Below, one piece after another: positions 1 through 7,603 of a DNA stretch of 44,813 nucleotides (positions are counted from its first letter, which is position 1; each line of letters opens with the position of its first letter). The translations under genes and the position numbers were made by a program. This DNA comes from CALJIC01 sp039805565. GTDB lineage: Bacteria > Chloroflexota > Chloroflexia > Chloroflexales > Roseiflexaceae. The notes beneath the pieces were generated by a model. The model did not search any database. It had not been told where the DNA came from and saw only the letters and a list, made by a program, of their open reading frames with translations. The DNA lies in the NCBI GenBank assembly GCA_039805565.1, contig JBDLTZ010000194.1:1-44813 (forward strand). Direction: 5' to 3'.

Positions 1-40
1 CGCCAGCGTTCGTCCTGAGCCAGGATCAAACTCTTCATAA
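1..40 (-). rRNA. 16S ribosomal RNA, 5' end only
   Basis: Read on the minus strand, the first 34 bases are the universal 16S start (AGAGTTTGATCCTGGCTCAG, then GACGAACGCTGGCG). The mature 5' end should lie near 38-40. The rest of the gene runs off the left edge, so only the tip is visible. The promoters at 266-594 point into it. Confidence 0.97.
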
Positions 41-74
41 AGTGGTGGAACTCCTGCCGAGGCAGGCCACCACT
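41..74 (-). other. hairpin in the 16S leader
   Basis: A 34-bp imperfect palindrome lies directly 5' of the mature 16S end. Outer arms are AGTGGTGG (41-48) and CCACCACT (67-74); inner arms are CCTGCC (53-58) and GGCAGG (61-66) with a 2-base loop. It probably folds in the precursor RNA and could guide 5' processing or folding. There is no T-run after it, so it does not look like a terminator. Confidence 0.6.
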
Positions 75-135
75 GATCCACGCTCTCTCATCACGTGCAC
101 ACGATTCAGTTGTGAAGGTACTTGGGCCGGGGAGC

Positions 136-166
136 AAAAAACCAGGGGTGGTACTCCACCGCCTGG
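136..166 (-). terminator. intrinsic-terminator-like hairpin in rrn leader, copy A
   Basis: On the minus strand a near-perfect stem (arms CCAGGCGGTGGA and TACCACCCCTGG, 142-166) is followed at once by six T (136-141). This has the form of a Rho-independent terminator, yet it lies between the rrn promoters and 16S. Transcription must either read through it by antitermination or use the hairpin for processing. Confidence 0.7.
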
Positions 167-256
167 CGACGTTTCCGAACTCGAGGCTCGGCGCGTTTCG
201 CTCGTTGTCACTCAATCAGCCCAGTTGTCGCGTCTGCCTCCGAAGAGTGAGACGTT
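136..256 (-). repeat. rrn leader repeat, copy A
   Basis: A 121-bp segment is repeated nearly identically at 431-551, offset by 295 bp. In transcription order each copy starts just downstream of a -10 box and ends in a terminator-like hairpin. The hairpin half is identical between copies; most differences fall in the promoter-proximal part. The promoter plus leader unit therefore appears duplicated as a block. Confidence 0.9.
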
Positions 257-265
257 AACACAGTC

Positions 266-294
266 AGTATATCACAAGTGATGTGTTGTTTCAA
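266..294 (-). promoter_or_regulatory. rrn promoter, proximal
   Basis: Minus strand: -35 TTGAAA (289-294), a 17-bp spacer and -10 TATACT (266-271). It lies about 230 bp upstream of 16S and just ahead of leader copy A. It has the weakest -35 of the three tandem promoters. Confidence 0.8.
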
Positions 295-365
295 ATGTGT
301 GACACTGACTGTTTTGTCGGCTAGCCTTTTACCTACCGGCCAGGCTGCCGTTTCAACACTCTGGA

Positions 366-394
366 AGTATATCACGATAAGACTGTTATGTCAA
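366..394 (-). promoter_or_regulatory. rrn promoter, middle
   Basis: Minus strand: -35 TTGACA (389-394), 17-bp spacer, -10 TATACT (366-371). It is a consensus -35 with near-consensus -10 at optimal spacing, exactly 100 bp upstream of the proximal promoter. Confidence 0.88.
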
Positions 395-430
395 ATCTTG
401 ATATTCCCGAATGTCATGGCTTCTGGCGAC

Positions 431-461
431 AAAAAACCAGGGGTGGTACTCCACCGCCTGG
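431..461 (-). terminator. intrinsic-terminator-like hairpin in rrn leader, copy B
   Basis: Same stem as copy A (437-461) followed by six T (431-436) on the minus strand. It lies downstream of the distal promoter and upstream of the other two promoters. Confidence 0.7.
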
Positions 462-551
462 CGACGTTTCCGAACTCGAGGCTCGGCGCGTTTCGCTCGT
501 TGTCACTCAGCCAGCCTAGTTGTTTTGTCTACCTCCGAGGAGTGAGACGTT
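431..551 (-). repeat. rrn leader repeat, copy B
   Basis: Second copy of the 121-bp leader block (see 136-256). It follows the distal promoter and carries the same hairpin and T-run at its downstream end. Confidence 0.9.
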
Positions 552-565
552 TCGCAACGAACGGA

Positions 566-594
566 AGTATACCCCGGCGAGCCTGTTCTGTCAA
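566..594 (-). promoter_or_regulatory. rrn promoter, distal
   Basis: Minus strand: -35 TTGACA (589-594), 17-bp spacer, -10 TATACT (566-571). It lies 200 bp upstream of the middle promoter with the same geometry. The stretch from here to 735 holds no gene that I can support. Confidence 0.88.
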
Positions 595-735
595 ATGTCT
601 TTTCGACCGCGTCACAAGCTCCCGCTCCACTCAGGTGCAGAGTTCTAGCTGAGGCCCGCAGCGACCATTATTTGCTTGCGTAGGGAAGATGAGCGCCGCC
701 GAACTACACGTGCCCTCATCCTCCTCAATGATCCT

Positions 736-1926
736 TTAGGCAGCGCGTCGGTAACGCCCCGGACCTCGCTGGTGACGCCGCCCACCGTTACGATTTCCTC
801 GCCCCGAACGCGCCTCACTCCACCACCACGTCTCGTCGTCTTGGTCGTCCCAGGGCCGTGCGCCGCTCTCAACGTCCCGCAGGGCAGCCACACTACGCAC
901 GGCCTCGGAGTGAACCACACCGTCCGCGTCGCGCGTGCGGTGCTCGTGGGCGGGCTTCTCCTCGCGCAGCAGCACATCCACCGCCGCGGCCACATCGCTA
1001 TAGACCACGACCTCGTCATGGGACATGAGCTCCACCAGCACGTCAAACGTGGGCGGACCCTTGCGCTCGAGCACCGTCTTGCGCGTACCACGGCGCCGCG
1101 CCTCCTCGTCGCCCAGAGTCACCGCCTGGATACCGCCCACTAGATCCGACAGAGTCGGATTGACCAGAAGATTCCGCAACTCAGTGCCGTGAGCCGTGCC
1201 AATTAACTGGACGCCACGCTCAGCGATCGTGCGGGCTGCCAGCGCCTCCTGCTCGGTACCGATCTCATCGATCACCACCACCTCAGGCATGTGGTTCTCC
1301 ACCGCCTCGATCATCACCGCGTGCTGGGCTCGTACCTGCGAGACCTGCATGCGCCGCGCGCGGCGCATGCCCGGGTGCGGGATGTCACCATCGCCGGCGA
1401 TCTCGTTCGAGGTGTCGACAATCACGACGCGCCTACGGTGCTCATCGGCCAGGAGGCGAGCCGCCTCACGCAGCAGGGTGGTCTTCCCGACTCCTGGCCG
1501 ACCCAGGAGCAGTACGCTCTTCCCCTGGGCCACAAGGTCACCGATGATATCAAGCGTTCCGCGGACGGCGCGGCCGACGCGGCAGGTCAGGCCGACGATC
1601 TCGCCCCTACGGTTGCGCATAGCGGAGATGCGGTGCAGCGTGCGCGGAATACCGGCACGATTATCGTCGCCGAACGCGCCAAGCTGCGCTGTGACAGCAG
1701 CGAGATCCGCGGGGGTGACCTCCACTATGCCGAGGTCACACTCCTCTTTCACGAAGCGAGCCGTAGGGAGGCGCCCGAGATCCAGCACCACCTCAACCAG
1801 GATATCCTGCGCTGCATGCGGCTCAAGGTGCGCCCGCAGATGCGCTAGGAGCACTTCTAAGAGCGCTCCGATGTCGGAGATAACTTCGTTCTGGCAGATG
1901 ACAAAGCCGGATGGTGTCTCACACAC
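736..1926 (-). CDS. AAA ATPase, Ycf45/SpoIIIAA-like, without R3H domain
   Basis: A 396-aa protein with a P-loop GRPGVGKTT at about residues 142-150 and a Walker B run VVVIDEIG at about 216-223. The N-terminal segment with LVEVVLDLGRLPTARF and the late RKTVLERKGPPTFDVLVEL segment are hallmarks of the Ycf45-like 'single-stranded nucleic-acid-binding R3H' ATPases of cyanobacteria and Chloroflexi. In that family an R3H domain usually follows; here the ATPase ends in a short Arg/Trp/Gly-rich tail with no recognisable R3H, so it may be a truncated or distinct subfamily. I chose the GTG at 1926 because the open frame further upstream overlaps the XRE gene and has no family similarity. It is the last gene of an operon and is transcribed toward the rrn promoters. 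The biological role of the family is not established. Confidence 0.8.
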   Translation of the reverse strand: MCETPSGFVICQNEVISDIGALLEVLLAHLRAHLEPHAAQDILVEVVLDLGRLPTARFVKEECDLGIVEVTPADLAAVTAQLGAFGDDNRAGIPRTLHRISAMRNRRGEIVGLTCRVGRAVRGTLDIIGDLVAQGKSVLLLGRPGVGKTTLLREAARLLADEHRRRVVIVDTSNEIAGDGDIPHPGMRRARRMQVSQVRAQHAVMIEAVENHMPEVVVIDEIGTEQEALAARTIAERGVQLIGTAHGTELRNLLVNPTLSDLVGGIQAVTLGDEEARRRGTRKTVLERKGPPTFDVLVELMSHDEVVVYSDVAAAVDVLLREEKPAHEHRTRDADGVVHSEAVRSVAALRDVESGARPWDDQDDETWWWSEARSGRGNRNGGRRHQRGPGRYRRAA

Positions 1927-1937
1927 CGCTGTGTGGC

Positions 1938-2273
1938 TTAGGGCGCGTCCTCCTGGCGGGGCAACGATGCCAGCAACTGCTCGACAATCGGCAAGATCGC
2001 GGCGGCGTACGGCCCAGCTCGGTCGATGGCCGCCAGCACCGGCATGACCCCATCGTACTGCGCCAGCAGGGCGGCCGGGGTGGTCCCATAGACCGCGGCG
2101 AGGGCGGCCAGACGCTCGGGGGGAGGCATTGACTGGCCACCCTCGTAGCGCACGATCATCGTCCAGTCGAAGCCCGCGCGCCGCCCAGCCTCGCGCATCG
2201 TCAGCCCGGCGCCCAAGCGCGCATCCGCCAGCCGCCGGCCGAGGACCTCCTTGGTGATCGGTGCGACCGTCAT
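1938..2273 (-). CDS. XRE-family helix-turn-helix regulator
   Basis: A 111-aa protein. Residues about 9-68 form a Cro/C1-type HTH (LGRRLADARLGAGLTMREAGRRAG, then the IVRYEGGQSMPPPERLAALAAVYG part typical of helices 3-5). The C-terminal 40 residues are a short helical tail, possibly for dimerisation. Its ATG overlaps the stop of the upstream antirepressor gene (ATGA), so the two are probably translationally coupled. It ends 11 nt before the ATPase start. By inference it is the best local candidate to bind the three palindromic operators upstream of the operon. Confidence 0.85.
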   Translation of the reverse strand: MTVAPITKEVLGRRLADARLGAGLTMREAGRRAGFDWTMIVRYEGGQSMPPPERLAALAAVYGTTPAALLAQYDGVMPVLAAIDRAGPYAAAILPIVEQLLASLPRQEDAP

Positions 2274-3100
2274 AGGAGGCGTCCCTGCTCGGCCGCATCG
2301 ATATCGCCGCCAGTGAGCGCGCGGTACTGCCCCTTGATGAAGCCCAGGATTTCGTCGTACCGAGACGCCGGCAGGTCTTCGTACCGGGCGACGCGGAAGC
2401 GCGCGTTGAGCTCGCGCCAGCAGGCGTGGACCGCCGCCCCCTCGCTGAGCTGGGCGTCACGGGCGGCGCGCGCCGCGCCCCATGCGTGGACCATGTGGTA
2501 GATAGCCCCGCGCTGCGCCTCGCTCAGGCGCGAGCGGGTCTCAGCCTCAAGCTGCCGCACGCGCTCGTGGAGCGCCGCAATCAGCGCCGAGAGATCCTCA
2601 CGCTCGCGCCGCTCTCGCTCCTGGTCTGCCTCGAGCGCGCCCTGCCGCTCCTCCAGCGCTCGCAGCGTCGTGTCGACCCGGTCGAGCTGGCCCAGGTCCT
2701 CGATCTGGCCGCTCGCTCCAGGAGGGAGCCCAGTCAGCTGCGAGAACGCCAGCTGCACCGACGCGACGAGGTAGTCCTTCAAGTAGGCGATCCGGCGCCG
2801 CACCTCCGCGCCCACCCGGGCCGTCTGAACCGTGAGGAGCCAGAGCGGCAGATCATCGAGCAGCAGGAAGTCGAGCACGCGCGACTGGCGACCGGCGCGC
2901 ACGCGGAACGACGTCAGGTGCAGGGTGTCGTTCGCGCGGATGCGCCGACGCTGGCCCTCCAGGTGCAGCGAGAGCAGGAGGCAGAGGTCGCGCAGACACA
3001 GCCAGATCCGCCCGTCGCTTCCACGCGCGGCCAGCACATAGCCGTCGAAGAGCGGAACTGGGAGCTGCTCAGCAGGGAGAGGGGCGTCGGGCTCTGACAT
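2270..3100 (-). CDS. phage-type antirepressor (P22_AR_N plus ORF6C domains)
   Basis: A 276-aa protein. Residues about 15-115 resemble the P22 antirepressor N-terminal domain (VPLFDGYVLAARGSDGRIW, then CLRDLCLLLSLHLEGQRRRI). Residues about 140-195 form a charged heptad-rich coiled coil. The C-terminal 75 residues resemble the phage ORF6C domain (LSEAQRGAIYHMVHAWG and later ASRYDEILGFIKGQY). The family normally interferes with phage repressors. Here it heads an operon with an XRE regulator instead of sitting in a prophage; no other phage genes are nearby. Translation starts at ATG 3100, 16 nt from the nearest operator. It may be a domesticated regulator. Confidence 0.75.
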   Translation of the reverse strand: MSEPDAPLPAEQLPVPLFDGYVLAARGSDGRIWLCLRDLCLLLSLHLEGQRRRIRANDTLHLTSFRVRAGRQSRVLDFLLLDDLPLWLLTVQTARVGAEVRRRIAYLKDYLVASVQLAFSQLTGLPPGASGQIEDLGQLDRVDTTLRALEERQGALEADQERERREREDLSALIAALHERVRQLEAETRSRLSEAQRGAIYHMVHAWGAARAARDAQLSEGAAVHACWRELNARFRVARYEDLPASRYDEILGFIKGQYRALTGGDIDAAEQGRLL

Positions 3101-3115
3101 AGGGCGCGTTCCTCG

Positions 3116-3216
3116 TGATGCATATCATGCATCGGATCAACACATCTACGAAGGCTTGATGCATACCATACATCAAACCACGATACATGCGAGCTCCTGA
3201 TGTATACCATACATCA
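3116..3216. promoter_or_regulatory. three palindromic operators at 41-bp spacing
   Basis: Three 19-bp inverted repeats of the form TGATGYAT-N3-ATRCATCR start at 3116, 3157 and 3198. The third is TGATGTATACCATACATCA; the first has centre ATC and a changed last base. Start-to-start spacing is exactly 41 bp, about four helical turns, which puts all sites on one face of the DNA. An extra half-site ATACAT lies at about 3183. They fill the gap between the AAC(3) stop and the antirepressor start and so should control that operon, most simply by its own XRE protein. Confidence 0.8.
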
Positions 3217-3241
3217 AAACACAGTGCGCGAAAAGCTGCCT

Positions 3242-3997
3242 TCAGCCCTCGTCCCCCTCGGGGAGCAGCTCCACGAAGAAGAACGGGTCGTGCTGAAGCG
3301 CTGCCAGGGCCTCGCGTCGCAGCGCCGGCCCATCAATCAGCCAGGTCTCGGCTCGCCCCACGCGGCCACGCACGATCTCGCCAGGGCCGAGGAGCTCCGC
3401 CGCGCGCTCATAGCGTTGCGCGAAGCCGCTGAAATTGTGCGGGAGGTAGACGCGCTCGAAGGTGCGCCCGGTGGCATTGGTGATCGTGTAGGCACACGGC
3501 TCGGCGAAGAGGTACGGCGGCCACGCCTCCTCCTCCACCGCGTGCATGGCCGTGTTCGGCCGCAGCCCGCAGCCGAGCATCAGGATTTTCCCGCCGCGCA
3601 GCACCTCTGCGAAGGGCGAACGCGGGCCACACGGCGTCCGGTCCTCGCCGTGCTTGCCCAGCAACTCATCGACCCGCGCGCCCACCCCGGACACCGAGTG
3701 GGTCGGGTGCAGGCTACGGAGCGAGCCCGGGCGAGTGCGGAAGTACTCGGTCAGCCCGCCCACGCAGCTCGGCGTCACGCGGCTGTCGTGGACCGTAGGA
3801 GGATCCTGGAGGTAACTCAGCGCCGGCATGAGCAGCGTCCCCTCCTCACCGAGAGCCAGGAGCAGCGCTTGCACGACGGTCTCGGGGTGATCGGCGCCGA
3901 CGGCGCGCAGCGAGGAATGCACCATGATAGTGGCGCCGTGCTCGAGCCCGAGCGCGCGCAGATCAGCGGCCAGGGATTCGATAGTGATCGTGTGCAT
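3242..3997 (-). CDS. AAC(3)-family aminoglycoside N-acetyltransferase
   Basis: A 251-aa protein, the normal length for the family. Recognisable blocks are MVHSSLRAVG (25-34), GTLLMPALSY (53-62), LHPTHSVSGVGA (96-107, with the conserved HPTHS), CGPRSPFAEVL, and GGKILMLGCGLRPNTAMHAVEE. The family transfers acetyl from acetyl-CoA to the 3-amino group of deoxystreptamine antibiotics, but chromosomal members like this often have unknown amino-sugar substrates. The ATG at 3997 lies 6 nt after the stop of the upstream deacetylase-like gene, with AAGAAAG as a weak ribosome site overlapping that stop. The two are therefore likely co-translated. Whether it gives resistance cannot be judged from sequence. 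Confidence 0.85.
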   Translation of the reverse strand: MHTITIESLAADLRALGLEHGATIMVHSSLRAVGADHPETVVQALLLALGEEGTLLMPALSYLQDPPTVHDSRVTPSCVGGLTEYFRTRPGSLRSLHPTHSVSGVGARVDELLGKHGEDRTPCGPRSPFAEVLRGGKILMLGCGLRPNTAMHAVEEEAWPPYLFAEPCAYTITNATGRTFERVYLPHNFSGFAQRYERAAELLGPGEIVRGRVGRAETWLIDGPALRREALAALQHDPFFFVELLPEGDEG

Positions 3998-4003
3998 CTT
4001 TCT

Positions 4004-5740
4004 TCAATCTTCGAGCGTGGTCGTCCATGTGGCGGCCTCGGTTCCAACCGCCGGGACGCCCGCCAATGTCCCGGTCAGCCCCTCGTCGCCCTCGACGAAC
4101 ACATAGCAGTGCGTCGGCACATCTGCGCGCCCGGCGAAGGTCGCCTCGATCGCCCCAGAGCCATCATCGTTTGACGCGACGAGCCGCGCGGTGCGAGTGG
4201 CGCGCACATACCGCACGGCGTCGTCCAGCGTCATAGAGATCGGATTGTACCCGCGGACGCCCTCCCAGATGCCGGCTAGCTCCTCGTCCCATACGTCCGG
4301 CGGGATGCTGTGGATGAAGTCGGTCTCGTGCGTGAACAGCACCGCCAGCGCCATACTATTCAGCGCGCGTCGCAGCTGGCGCACCCCCCGCCCCACTGTC
4401 GCCGCTACGTCCGTATCGGGCGCCCACTCGTAACCGGCATCATCCCGGATCTCGGTAACGCAGTTGAACAGCCTCCGCCCACCGAAGGTGACGAAATCGG
4501 CGTAGTACACGGGCCGGTCGCCCCGCAGCGCCGGGTCAAACAGCGCACTCCCCGGCCGCTCGTAGCGGCGGAACGGCCCTAATCGCAGCCAGGGGGTCTC
4601 GTCGCGCAGCGGCGCGTCCACATCCTGGATCTTGCCGACGAACTCCACGCCCCAGCGGTCGGTCATGTGGGCCACCGTATTCGCGCCGAGCTCATACCAG
4701 TGGGCCACAGCGTAGCGCGAGATCGGCAGCGGGCCGTGCGCGGCGTACCAGGCATCTACCGCCGCCAGGCCGCGCGCCGCCTCCACATCGTCCCACGGCC
4801 GGCCGCGCTCGTGGTCGAAGTAGATGAACTCATCGTAGGTGCCGGACCGGAGCAGGGGCGCGTCCTCGGCCCAGTGCCAGCCACCCCCGGCACGCGGCGG
4901 GCGCCCGAAGGCGTGCGGGAAGGCGGTGGCCTCGCCCCGCTCCACCAGCTCGCGCGCCTCGGCCACCGCCTCTTGGGTGAGGTTATTGAGGAACAGCCCC
5001 AGCCACGGGCGGAAGCCGTGCCGCACGGCGCTCCCGGCCCAGGAGAGCGGCGATCGGCCCCAGCGCGTCCCGCTCCCGGCCACGTCGTCCACGCGCATCG
5101 CCACGATCGGCGCCAGCCCGCGCATCACAAAGGGCTTACGCGCAGCCCACACCAGGCTACGCCACAGCAGGTCGTCCAAGCCCGCCAGCGGGCCGAGGAC
5201 CTTGGTCTGCGCCCAGCGCAGCGTAGCCCAGCGCGCTATGCGGCCCTTGCCGTAGGTGCGGGCCACGAGCAGCGGCCGCCCCTCCGCCGTGAGCAGCACC
5301 GTATCGCCCGACAAGGGCAGCGGCGGCACGCTCAGGTGGCCCACGAGCGGCACGACCTCACCGGAGGTGCGGTGCGCGGTGATCGGGTGACCGTTGTCGG
5401 CCACGACAATCGACTCGGCCAGCGGCGCGAACCCCTCCTCTGGTGAGGACTCATCGCCCAGCACCAGGGCCGGGTCAAAGCACACCAGCCCGGCGCCCAG
5501 CGCCACCGCCTCCGCCAGCGCCCCCGCGCCGCCGCGCCCCAGCCGCCTCCCACGCAGGTCGAGGTCGCGCTGAGCGGCGACGACCAGCGGGCGGGCGGGG
5601 ACATCTGCCGGCAGCGTATCGTGCAGCAGGTCGAGCAGATCATACGGGATGCCGAGGTGGTCGAGGTACGGCAGCGCGAGCTGCAGCGCGTCGGCGACCG
5701 ACGGGGAGCCGGAGTTGACCAGCACCAGCGTGTTCGTCAT
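4004..5740 (-). CDS. large protein with deacetylase-like (NodB/GH57-type barrel) region
   Basis: A 578-aa protein with no signal peptide. I chose the ATG at 5740 because a GGAGG lies 7 nt upstream; an ATG 6 nt earlier is too close to it. The first 200 residues look like an alpha/beta amidotransferase-like fold (DALQLALPYLDHLGIPYDL; a late YGKGRIARWATLRW segment). The middle begins with IVAMRVDDVAG, the metal-binding Asp-Asp of polysaccharide-deacetylase-like barrels, and later shows FTHETDFIHSIP, a plausible HxxxDxxH-type metal site. I cannot name the substrate. The tight link to the AAC(3)-family gene downstream suggests that the pair acts on an amino sugar, one removing and one adding acetyl groups. 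This is inference. Confidence 0.55.
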   Translation of the reverse strand: MTNTLVLVNSGSPSVADALQLALPYLDHLGIPYDLLDLLHDTLPADVPARPLVVAAQRDLDLRGRRLGRGGAGALAEAVALGAGLVCFDPALVLGDESSPEEGFAPLAESIVVADNGHPITAHRTSGEVVPLVGHLSVPPLPLSGDTVLLTAEGRPLLVARTYGKGRIARWATLRWAQTKVLGPLAGLDDLLWRSLVWAARKPFVMRGLAPIVAMRVDDVAGSGTRWGRSPLSWAGSAVRHGFRPWLGLFLNNLTQEAVAEARELVERGEATAFPHAFGRPPRAGGGWHWAEDAPLLRSGTYDEFIYFDHERGRPWDDVEAARGLAAVDAWYAAHGPLPISRYAVAHWYELGANTVAHMTDRWGVEFVGKIQDVDAPLRDETPWLRLGPFRRYERPGSALFDPALRGDRPVYYADFVTFGGRRLFNCVTEIRDDAGYEWAPDTDVAATVGRGVRQLRRALNSMALAVLFTHETDFIHSIPPDVWDEELAGIWEGVRGYNPISMTLDDAVRYVRATRTARLVASNDDGSGAIEATFAGRADVPTHCYVFVEGDEGLTGTLAGVPAVGTEAATWTTTLED

Positions 5741-5861
5741 CGGCATTCCTCCGTGTGGGTAGGGCCGTCTCGATGCCATCGTACCACAGAGGGCGTATTG
5801 ACGCCCCACGCCGCGCTCCCTATACTGTCGGCCACGCCCACCGCAGAGAGGAGAGCAACCT

Positions 5862-6191
5862 ATGTCAGAGCGCAAGCGCCGCCCGCAGCGCCGCGCCCCG
5901 CTCCCGGACCCCCGGGCCGGGCAGCCGCAGGCCGCCAACCCGGAGCTGCGCGCCGCGGTCCTCGAGGCCGTCGACACACAGCTGCGCGAGGGGACGCCGC
6001 CTGAGACGCGCGAGACCTTCGCGCGGCTCGTGGCGTCGGGCCACACGCCCGAGGGCGCCCGTCAGCTCCTGGCGCAAGTGGTCGTGAGCGAGATCTTCGC
6101 CGTGATGGCGAGCGGCCGGGTCTACGATCACGCGCGCTTCGTGGCCGCGCTGCGCCGCCTGCCGCAGCTCCCCGACGAGGGCGAGGGGTGA
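5862..6191 (+). CDS. small conserved-type hypothetical protein
   Basis: A 109-aa acidic/helical protein after a basic, proline-rich first 25 residues (RKRRPQRR). The remainder is mostly helical, with PELRAAVLEAVDTQLREGTPPETRETFARL and a C-terminal GRVYDHARFVAALRRLP. A clear ribosome site (GAGAGGAGAG) ends about 7 nt before the ATG. I do not recognise a named family. It stands alone between two minus-strand genes and ends 13 nt from the MFS stop in convergent orientation. Confidence 0.65.
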   Translation: MSERKRRPQRRAPLPDPRAGQPQAANPELRAAVLEAVDTQLREGTPPETRETFARLVASGHTPEGARQLLAQVVVSEIFAVMASGRVYDHARFVAALRRLPQLPDEGEG

Positions 6192-6204
6192 GCCTTAAGC
6201 GCCG

Positions 6205-7389
6205 CTACGCCTCCTCACGGGCCACGGCCGCAGGCGCGCCGACAGCCCCGCCGAACCAGCGCATGCCCAGCACGAAGACCACCAGCGCCAGCGCGACGAC
6301 CCCGGCCGCGATCTGGTAGACCCGGCCGATCCCGATCTGGTCCAGCAGGATCCCGCTCGCCAGCGACCCCGTCATATGCCCAAAGGCCATCGCCGACGCC
6401 AGCAGCCCCTGCGCGGTCGCGGCGAGCTCGGGCCCCACGAGCTCGTGGATCATGGCCACCGACGCCATCAGGTACAGCCCAAAGGAGCAGCCGTGCAGCA
6501 GCTGCACCGCCGGCGCCCACTGCGCCGAGGGCACGACCGTGTACAGCAGCAGGCGCACGCAGTAGAAGACCAGCGCCACCACGAACAGGCGCCGGCTCCC
6601 CACCCGCTTCGTCAGCTTCCCCCCCAGGAACATGATAGGAAACTCGCTGACCGCCGCCACCGCGCTGGCGATGCCGAGGAGCGACGTGCCGCCGCCGAGC
6701 TCGCGGATGTAGATGCCGAACAGCGCGAAGATCGGCTGCGTGCTCGCCGACAGCAGGAAGATCGTCAGCAGCAGGACGCGCATATCCCCGCGCCGCAGCA
6801 CCCCCGTCGCCCCCTGCCAGCGGTTCCGGCTGGATCGCCCGCCCTGAGCCGGCAAGCCCACCGTCGCCAGCGCGGTGATCGCCAGCGTGCCGGCGTAGCA
6901 GAGCAGGAAGAGGTACGTCACCTCGCCGCCCATCGCGTAGCCGATCAGCCAGACCGTGGCGGTGTAGCCGATCGATCCCCAGACGCGCAGCTGGCCGAAG
7001 CTCAGGCCGTGCCGCGCGCTCACGGTGACCCCATAGCTGTCGAGCAGCGGCGAGGCAGTGGTGCCGAAGAGCGCCAGGATGACGATCAGCGGTAGGACCT
7101 GCCAGAAGCTCGACGCGCCGGCAAGGAGCAGCGCCACCAGGGAGGTGGTGAGGAGCGCCGCGCGCAGGATAGCCCGGTGGGCGCTCTTGCTATCGGCCAC
7201 GTAGCCCCAGATCGGCGCGAGGAAGGCCATGCCGAGCGGCAGGATGGCGTTCAGCAGGCCGAGCTGCGTGCCGCTCAGGCCGAGCCGCTGGTAGTAGAGC
7301 ACGATATACGGTCCCCAGCACGCGATCCCAGCGTAGAAGGCGAAGTAGGCGCCGCTCATCCAGAGGCTCGAACGGCCGGGGACTCTCAT
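6205..7389 (-). CDS. MFS permease (MFS_1-like, NupG/LacY-type)
   Basis: A 394-aa integral membrane protein with about twelve hydrophobic segments. It starts MRVPGRSSLWMSGAYFAFYAGIACWGPYIVLYY. The loop GYVADSKSAHRAILR between helices 2 and 3 is the family's cytoplasmic G-x3-D signature region. The start at 7389 has AGAAGGAA 7 nt upstream; the open frame above it has no membrane character. It resembles the sugar/nucleoside symporter branch, but the substrate is not predictable. A TATGAT -10-like element lies about 60 bp upstream. Confidence 0.85.
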   Translation of the reverse strand: MRVPGRSSLWMSGAYFAFYAGIACWGPYIVLYYQRLGLSGTQLGLLNAILPLGMAFLAPIWGYVADSKSAHRAILRAALLTTSLVALLLAGASSFWQVLPLIVILALFGTTASPLLDSYGVTVSARHGLSFGQLRVWGSIGYTATVWLIGYAMGGEVTYLFLLCYAGTLAITALATVGLPAQGGRSSRNRWQGATGVLRRGDMRVLLLTIFLLSASTQPIFALFGIYIRELGGGTSLLGIASAVAAVSEFPIMFLGGKLTKRVGSRRLFVVALVFYCVRLLLYTVVPSAQWAPAVQLLHGCSFGLYLMASVAMIHELVGPELAATAQGLLASAMAFGHMTGSLASGILLDQIGIGRVYQIAAGVVALALVVFVLGMRWFGGAVGAPAAVAREEA

Positions 7390-7603
7390 GGCGATTCCTT
7401 CTGCTGAGCAGGCGCGGGCGTGCGTCGGCTGATCCGCGCTATCATACGCCTTGTGAGCGGAGCCCGCGCGGTGTGACTCGCTATGCACGCCCCGTTCCGC
7501 TGCGCCGCCGTGAGGGGCTCGTGAGGAGATGCCCCGATGTTGCACGACCCGACACCCCCGGCTGTAACCGAGCCGCCGTCCGCGCGCCCCGAGGTCCCTG
7601 CCC

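Noticed and set aside
1..735. Small plus-strand reading frames in the rrn leader
   Set aside because: They cross promoters and repeated hairpins and have no ribosome sites or protein similarity.
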